Shown here one piece after another: positions 8,796 to 13,553 of a stretch of 13,553 nucleotides of DNA. The notes under the pieces are model-generated. The model did no database searches. It was not told the origin of the DNA and saw only the letters and a program-made list of their open reading frames with translations. Source of the stretch: Spirogloea muscicola (lineage: Eukaryota > Streptophyta > Zygnematophyceae > Spirogloeales > Spirogloeaceae); contig WELB01000454.1 in the NCBI GenBank assembly GCA_009602725.1, positions 9,437-22,989 on the forward strand. Reading direction: 5' to 3'. Both the position numbers and the translations under genes were made by a program. Every line of letters begins with the position of its first letter. The first letter of the stretch is position 1.

Positions 8796-9064
8796 TCAGT
8801 AACCTCTGCTAAGCAGCCGCAGGTCGGAGATGCTAGGCTCGTTGCAGTGGGTCCCCTGGCGGGACTCAAGTAGAAAGTGGCTATCAAGTCGCCACTGGCA
8901 CCCCGACGGGACCCAGAAGTAGCAGCAAAATCGCGGCCTGCCTGCACGCATACTGCGTGAGCGTGGGAAACCTTGGAAGAAACAGCTATGTCAATCTACG
9001 GAAATAAATGGATGGCCGCATGCGGAACACCTGGGCAAGCGACCCGGCGGCGTTGAAGCCGGGC
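8796..9064 (-). pseudogene. LINE copy F: decayed C-terminal remnant
   Basis: The minus strand retains AAGSLAQVFRMR (9018–9050), then after a frame change HAHAVCVQAGRDFAATSGSR, then in-frame stops, and finally SDLRLLSRGY with TGA at 8796–8798. The first two blocks align with copy D (AAGSLAQVFRMR; AHAVHTRAGRALAAASGSR). Several frameshifts and stops show it is an old copy. Confidence 0.6.
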
Positions 9065-9324
9065 AAGCTCACCGTGGCTTGGTTGAATCTGGGAGCCGGA
9101 GCTAGTGATCACCGAGGATCACCGCGTGGGGGCACGGACGGCGGACGGCTGATGTGGACTAACGATGGATGGGGACGGGCCCTGCAGTAGCCGGGCGCTG
9201 GCCGCCTCCTATGATTGCCGGGCCAGCCCCGCCCACGCAGGCTGCCACCCTCCAACCGGAGCTGTGCTCACCCACTCCCCCAAGCTGCACAGCCACGACG
9301 CCGCGCAGGCCTCCTGCGCCCGCC
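9065..9324. promoter_or_regulatory. Presumed promoter and 5' leader of the phosphatase-like gene
   Basis: Lies between the right end of the LINE cluster and the start codon at 9325. GC content rises sharply toward the start. No TATA box or other defined element can be named; the label rests on position only. Open frames here are composition shadows. Confidence 0.35.
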
Positions 9325-12300
9325 ATGGCCCGCCGCTCCGTCGGTGCGGCCCTCCCTCCCCCCCCCGCCCCACCGCCATCGCCCCTCCTCCCCACCCGCC
9401 TCCGCGCCTCACGCTCCCTGCTGTGCTGCCAATGTACAGTGCCGCTCCTGCTCGTGCTCGCCTGCTGCTCTTCAGTCTGCACCGCGGATCTCGTGCAGCT
9501 CATTGTCGTGCACCGCCACGGCTCCAGGTGAGCGCTCCAGCCTTCCCTCCCTCGCTGCACAGCCAGCACCCCATGCCCCTCGCCGCCCTGAAATGAAGGA
9601 GCCCCCCTGACTGGCAGCCTGGAGCTGGCCCAATATGACGCCCGTCCTGCTCTGCCACCCTGCAGAACTCGCCTCGACAAGAATGACACCACGCTGCTGG
9701 AGTCGGCCTCCACGCTCACCCCTCAGGGCATGATGCAGCTCTACCGTGCTGGCAACCAGGTGACTCTTGAAGGCCTGGCTTACATCTCTGGCCTTTCCAG
9801 AGAGTCCCACCACATCACTGCCGGGTACCGTGTCGTGGCATCATGCTGTGGACCTGCATTTGCATGTCCGCTTCCCATCTTGGATCCACGAAGCTGGCCC
9901 CGTGCCCACCCAGCTAGCTTGCACGCGCCAGGTACGCACGCGGTACCTGCGGCGGCCCACCTGCTCCGTAACCTCCACATGCCTCCAAGGAGACTGGCAG
10001 TCCTACTCACAGTCCTCCTGGTACATTCAATCAAGTGCCCTGGACAGGACGCTGGTCAGCTCGTACTCGTACTCGCTTGGCGTCCTGTCTCCAGGTGATC
10101 CACTCTTCTGTGAAGCAGGATAGCACCACAAAGAGCTTCATGCTGCTGCTGATTGCATAGTTCACAACGACGGGGCTGTCATGTGTCAGTAGAGGATGAT
10201 CTCTGTGCAATGTAGGTGGTCACTCGACCACTCTATCTTACAGATAGCAAGTACAGTGTGCTAGTTGGAGGGGCCACAGAGTGTGGACGTGATGGAAACA
10301 GAACACCATGTGCTGCTGGGCAGTCGGCCTTGACAGCGTTGCTCATGTCTTGCCACAAGCACACCTTGCCGCCCATTGGTTGGCGCAGTCTCTACGCTGG
10401 CTTGAGCTGCAGCACGGTCCTGATGCCACAAGCACAAGGCCCTGTCTCAAAGCACCCCATATTTTGGTCTTCTTGACATCTGCTGACTGCAACTTAGCTG
10501 CTCTGCCATGTAGACTCCACACTGACTGCCTTGACGGTCAACAGCAGCTTGGGCAGGCCTGGCGGTGTCCAACCAGTTCCCATATACAGGCATTTGCCCT
10601 TCTCGAAGATGCTGCATGTAGCAGCAGGAGTGGACTTAGCTATGCACTCTTGCCTGAGGTGGCCTTTCATGAGCAGATTGCAGAGGTATGGAGAAGTCAA
10701 GTATCTAAGGTCAAGTCGTGCAGTCACCAGCCTGACAGCTGCACCTGGCACACTGCAGCCTGCCACTGGCGGAGGACTGGGTGATAAGGCCTTTTGGGGA
10801 AGCAAAGTGCCCAACGTTCCTAAACAACCTTCAAGCATTCTACAAGTATGTTGGAAACCAACATCAGTGCAGTAGTTGTATTGATCCTGTTGCTGTGGTG
10901 CAATGCTTGCATGCAGTTTCTGCAGCTTCGTGCAGTTTCTTTCTGACACAAGTGAGAGGGGTGCCTACAGCACCTCATTCTTCATGGACAAGTCAAAGGA
11001 GTTGGCAGGCACCCTCCAGGAACTTACAACAGCAATGGGGAAGAATGTGACTTTGCAGGTCTGTAGGTCTCGCACCTAAGGTTGTTCCTTGTCTTACAGC
11101 CATTAGGACAGAGCAGCTCAGGTCTCCAGAATGACCCCCATGCGGCAGGGTTGCCTTCGCACAACTGCAGGCACAAGGTTCAATATTCATGCTGCTGTAA
11201 CCTGTGATCTAGGGGTCTAAGCGTGTGAATGGACATTTGAGTGAACGCCTCAACTGTCTACCTCCTCGGCGTGCCTCTTTGACTGTGAACCTGCTACTGA
11301 TGTCGAATTGCATTGTGCCAGTTGCTGCTGTCATCAAAGACAAGTTTATCTTCATGGGAAATTAAGTAAGAGATATTGTTGGTCATGCAGCAGCGTGATG
11401 TACTGTGCAGGACATGTGGAACATCTTTGATGAGTATAATGTCCAGTATACGTATGGAGCCGGCACACTTGCTGGAGGAGCCCCTCTTCCTGCAATCAGC
11501 AATGAAACCTGGCAGCAGGTGTTCACTCTACACTGGCAACAGCTTTCCGCGGTTGCCATGTTCCATCCTCCAGGATGGCTCAGACGGAGCCTTCCCTACG
11601 CGTTAAGGACGACCAACCAGGACGACTTGGTCAGACCTGACTTGATCGCCTACGCGTCAGGTCCAAGCTGCAGCCAACTGGTTGGAGTGGAATCGCTATG
11701 GGAATCGAACTCAGGCACAGAGTTTGTGTGGCGGGCCTCTGCTTGCTAAGATCATCCAGAGTATTGAGGCTGGGGCTGGCGCCCTTACTGCAGTACCGCC
11801 TGCTGTTTCAGTGGGCCCTCGGTAAGCTGGATACAAATGTCCGAAGGCGTCACAGCTGGGGAGCAGCTGTGATACATTGAAGGGAGACTTAGGTGACACT
11901 TTTGATAGCTGCTAGACAGCCCTAGACCTAGACCGTGCTATTCCTAAGACACCCTAGCTGTTTCTGCTCGTGCTTGATGCGTCAAACATCACAGATTGCT
12001 CTGGCCGTTGGTCCGATTTGTCAGGCTGATTGGATATAGTGGGCACTACGCGACGCAACTCTGCCTGCTGGCTGCCATCAACTTGAATCCTCCGGACGGA
12101 CAGAAAGATCCCAATGCGTGGATTCAACGTACTCCTCCTCACTGTCAAACTGTCTTGCCCTTTCCACCAAGAGCGTGTCTCAAATTTCAGTTGGGAGTGT
12201 TGTGCTTTCTGCAGTCTGAAGAGTGGCACCAAGGCTTCTGCTGCTTCTCACGTTGTCATGTGCGGCGTAGCTCCTGCAGTCTGCGAATCCTGATTTTGGT

Positions 12301-12984
12301 GCCGTTTCGGAACATGTGAGCACAGACATTCCTGCCTATGGAGCAGTGCTGGCAGTCGAAGTCAGCAATGAGGCGTCTGGTCTCCGCATTAAGGTGCTTC
12401 TCCAAGATGGTCAGGACGCGCCCTACAGGGCCATCGTGCTGCCGTGCGCCCCAGCCGGAGGGGATGGCTCGTGCACGTACGCCGACTTCAAGGTCTTCTT
12501 CATCAGCCTACTATAGGAAGCATGCTTTGCAGACCATACTCCCTCTACAGTTCTGAAAGCAGGATGCTGACGTCCCTATGACACAATTCTCCATGCAGAA
12601 TATGACAACGGGGAGCACTTTCTCTGATGTTGGTGAATGGTGCACAGCCTGTGCAAACAATACCATGACATACTGCGCAGCAGCTAAGTACTCGGCTCTT
12701 GTGGCTGCCAACCAGACCATGCAGTGCGCTAACACGGGCAGCAAGGTTAGCAACTAAGCTCCGCACTAGCATGGAGCAGTCTTGGCGAGTTCTTCTCTTC
12801 TAAATTCCTGACTACATCCAACCATCTCAGACATACCGAAGCCACAAAATGAGCAGTTTGCAGCTAAAGAGGACATGATTAATATATTGAATGTTGGTGT
12901 TTTGCCCTTTTCCAGATCACCACCACATGGCTACCCATCCTTCTCATCAGCTACGCAGTCACTGCACTGGTGCTCCTCCAGTGA
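9325..12984 (+). CDS. Histidine-acid-phosphatase-like membrane protein, 12 exons, possible pseudoenzyme
   Basis: Proposed exons: 9325–9527, 9666–9759, 9932–10094, 10514–10589, 10759–10845, 10926–11058, 11411–11518, 11661–11821, 12025–12128, 12326–12492, 12599–12745, 12916–12984; about 503 aa, TGA stop. Start chosen at GCCATGG before a Pro-rich lead and a hydrophobic signal or anchor (about 38–55). Branch-2 histidine phosphatase marks: HRHGSR (63–68), GMMQLYRAGNQVRTRY (89–104), SSALDRTLVSS (133–143), QPVPIY (173–178), CPTFLNNLQAFY, GGPLLAKIIQ, YSGHYATQL (346–354), IPAYGAVL. The last exon encodes a C-terminal membrane helix, so a type I protein facing the lumen or outside, as in lysosomal acid phosphatase, is likely. 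Family members remove phosphate from esters through a phosphohistidine. Here Gln132 replaces the Arg of the RSTDxDRT motif and Tyr350 replaces the Asp of the HD pair. All introns are GT–AG except 10590–10758, which needs a GC donor. The acceptor at 12024 competes with one at 11994, and the 419-nt intron 10095–10513 might hide an exon. Confidence 0.82.
10590..10758 (+). other. Probable GC–AG intron of the phosphatase-like gene
   Basis: The exon before it ends in QPVPIY, and the next must start with LPLAEDWVIRPF to follow the family order. No GT donor near 10590 keeps the frame, whereas splicing CAG|GCATTT to CTGCAG joins it exactly, with Ser at the junction. GC–AG introns are a known minor class. 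A sequence error at the donor is the alternative. Confidence 0.6.
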
Positions 12985-13509
12985 CGGACTTATTGCATTC
13001 CTTGTCATGAAAGGCCCCAGTCCACATAGCGAGTAAAACATGTGTGGTCAGCTTCTAGTATGGAGGTGCTTTCGAGATATCTGGTGACAGAATGGGAATC
13101 ACAGAATGAGACCGCTCCCGGATATTGCTGCGAACCCTTGGCCAATGTTGCCGCTGTGATATCTTTTGTCCAGTTGTGCTTTGTCATAAATATCGAAGGT
13201 GGACCCCTGCCGTGGCTTTTACGTCTGCGTAATTTATATTCCACGACACGGATTTCCCAAGCTAACCAATGAGCCACAGCAAGTTGTTCCTACATGTTGC
13301 CACTATGCACGTTTTGGTTCATAGGAATCCATATGCGACTCCATCATCCACTCTTTAGCCACTGTGCTCATGCTATCCCCTTTCAGCAGACTGCATCACT
13401 CAGTAAGAAGTGACTAACCAAGCCCTTAACCAAAACAAACGATCAAGCAAACAAAGCACGCAAAAACATAGACGGGAACAGTCGTCTTATCCAACTAAAA
13501 TAACCGGGG
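12985..13509. other. 3' flank and subtelomeric spacer; no gene seen
   Basis: Begins with the 3' UTR of the phosphatase-like gene; no TGTAA signal is visible. Open frames on both strands at 13005–13277 resemble no family I know. From about 13413 to 13475 the + strand is markedly A/C-rich with few G or T, a strand bias that leads into the telomere-like repeats. Confidence 0.45.
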
Positions 13510-13553
13510 TTGAGGGTTTAGGGTTTTAGGGGTTTAGGGTTTAGAAATTAGGG
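13510..13553 (+). repeat. Degenerate TTTAGGG telomere-type repeats at window edge
   Basis: Units in order read TTGAGGG, TTTAGGG, TTTTAGGGG, TTTAGGG and TTTAG, then AAATTAGGG. The G-rich strand runs 5' to 3' toward the right edge, the orientation of a real chromosome end. The irregular units suggest the inner border of a telomere, a subtelomeric tract, or errors near a contig end. TTTAGGG is the plant and Chlorella-type repeat, and the TTTTAGGG variant is the Chlamydomonas type. Confidence 0.85.

Larger units (their letters stand above)
6813..9064 (-). mobile_element. Cluster of nested, 5'-truncated LINE-like 3' ends
   Basis: At least six copies of the 3' end of a non-LTR retrotransposon lie head to tail on the minus strand, with no ordinary gene between them. 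Each has the last codons of an ORF ending in SDLxxLTRGY-stop (or LSRGY), followed by a 3' UTR that runs into the truncated body of the next copy. Stop codons lie, right to left, at 8796, 8687, 7832, 7514, 7285 and 6947 (lowest coordinate of each). The three subtypes are SDLMLL, SDLFVL and SDLRLL. No reverse transcriptase or endonuclease domain is left. The LINE assignment rests on three things: repeated truncation at varying 5' points with a shared 3' end, the coding constraint, and likeness of the C-terminal region to algal retroelement ORF2 ends. No poly(A) tails are seen at the joins. Confidence 0.68.

Noticed and set aside
9159-9719. Minus-strand frame of 186 aa opposite the start of the phosphatase-like gene
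   Set aside because: It overlaps the well-supported exons 1 and 2, is low in complexity, and is explained by GC-rich composition.
11519-11660. Coding read-through of the intron between exons 7 and 8 of the phosphatase-like gene
   Set aside because: The open frame continues, but its length of 142 nt would shift the frame, and removing it joins WQQ to VQAAANWLEW as expected in the family.
11995-12024. Ten extra residues at the start of exon 9 using the acceptor at 11994
   Set aside because: The frame is also open, but the acceptor at 12024 gives tighter spacing to the YSGH motif. Kept only as an alternative.

Overview
The window is nuclear DNA from a eukaryote of the green lineage, most likely a unicellular green alga (Chlorophyta). 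Three intron-rich genes with GT–AG introns of about 80–420 nt lie on the + strand. The first protein is close to plant eRF1 throughout, the second resembles the plant OCT7/NiaP transporter, and the right edge carries degenerate plant-type TTTAGGG telomere repeats. The clade is an inference; only the green-lineage affinity is well supported. I rebuilt exon structures by hand from reading frame, splice sites and family knowledge, with no transcript data.

Layout. 64–2569: eRF1, eight exons, 438 aa. 2570–3481: GC-rich gene-poor spacer containing one ambiguous base. 3482–5937: NiaP/OCT7-like major facilitator transporter, five exons, about 551 aa. 5938–6812: poorly explained spacer. 6813–9064: a graveyard of non-LTR retrotransposon (LINE) 3' ends. 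At least six copies lie on the minus strand, each ending in a variant of the same C-terminal peptide (SDLxxLTRGY-stop). They are stacked head to tail, with repeated hairpins in their 3' UTRs, a long inverted repeat and a short internal telomeric tract. 9325–12984: a histidine-acid-phosphatase-like membrane protein, twelve exons, about 503 aa. 12985–13509: spacer with no gene seen. 13510–13553: telomere-like repeats with the G-rich strand pointing toward the right edge, as at a chromosome end.

The three genes show no functional link: one is for translation termination, one for uptake of a small organic solute and one is a membrane-anchored phosphatase homologue. Each gene region begins in very GC-rich, CpG-rich DNA and becomes less GC-rich downstream.

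The main points of interest are: (1) the eRF1 stop-decoding loop reads NIKN instead of the near-universal NIKS, although all three genes appear to use the standard code; (2) the phosphatase homologue has Gln and Tyr at two positions expected to be catalytic Arg and Asp; (3) self-nested LINE tails with 3' UTR hairpins lie beside telomeric sequence, resembling the clusters described for Zepp-type elements of trebouxiophyte algae.
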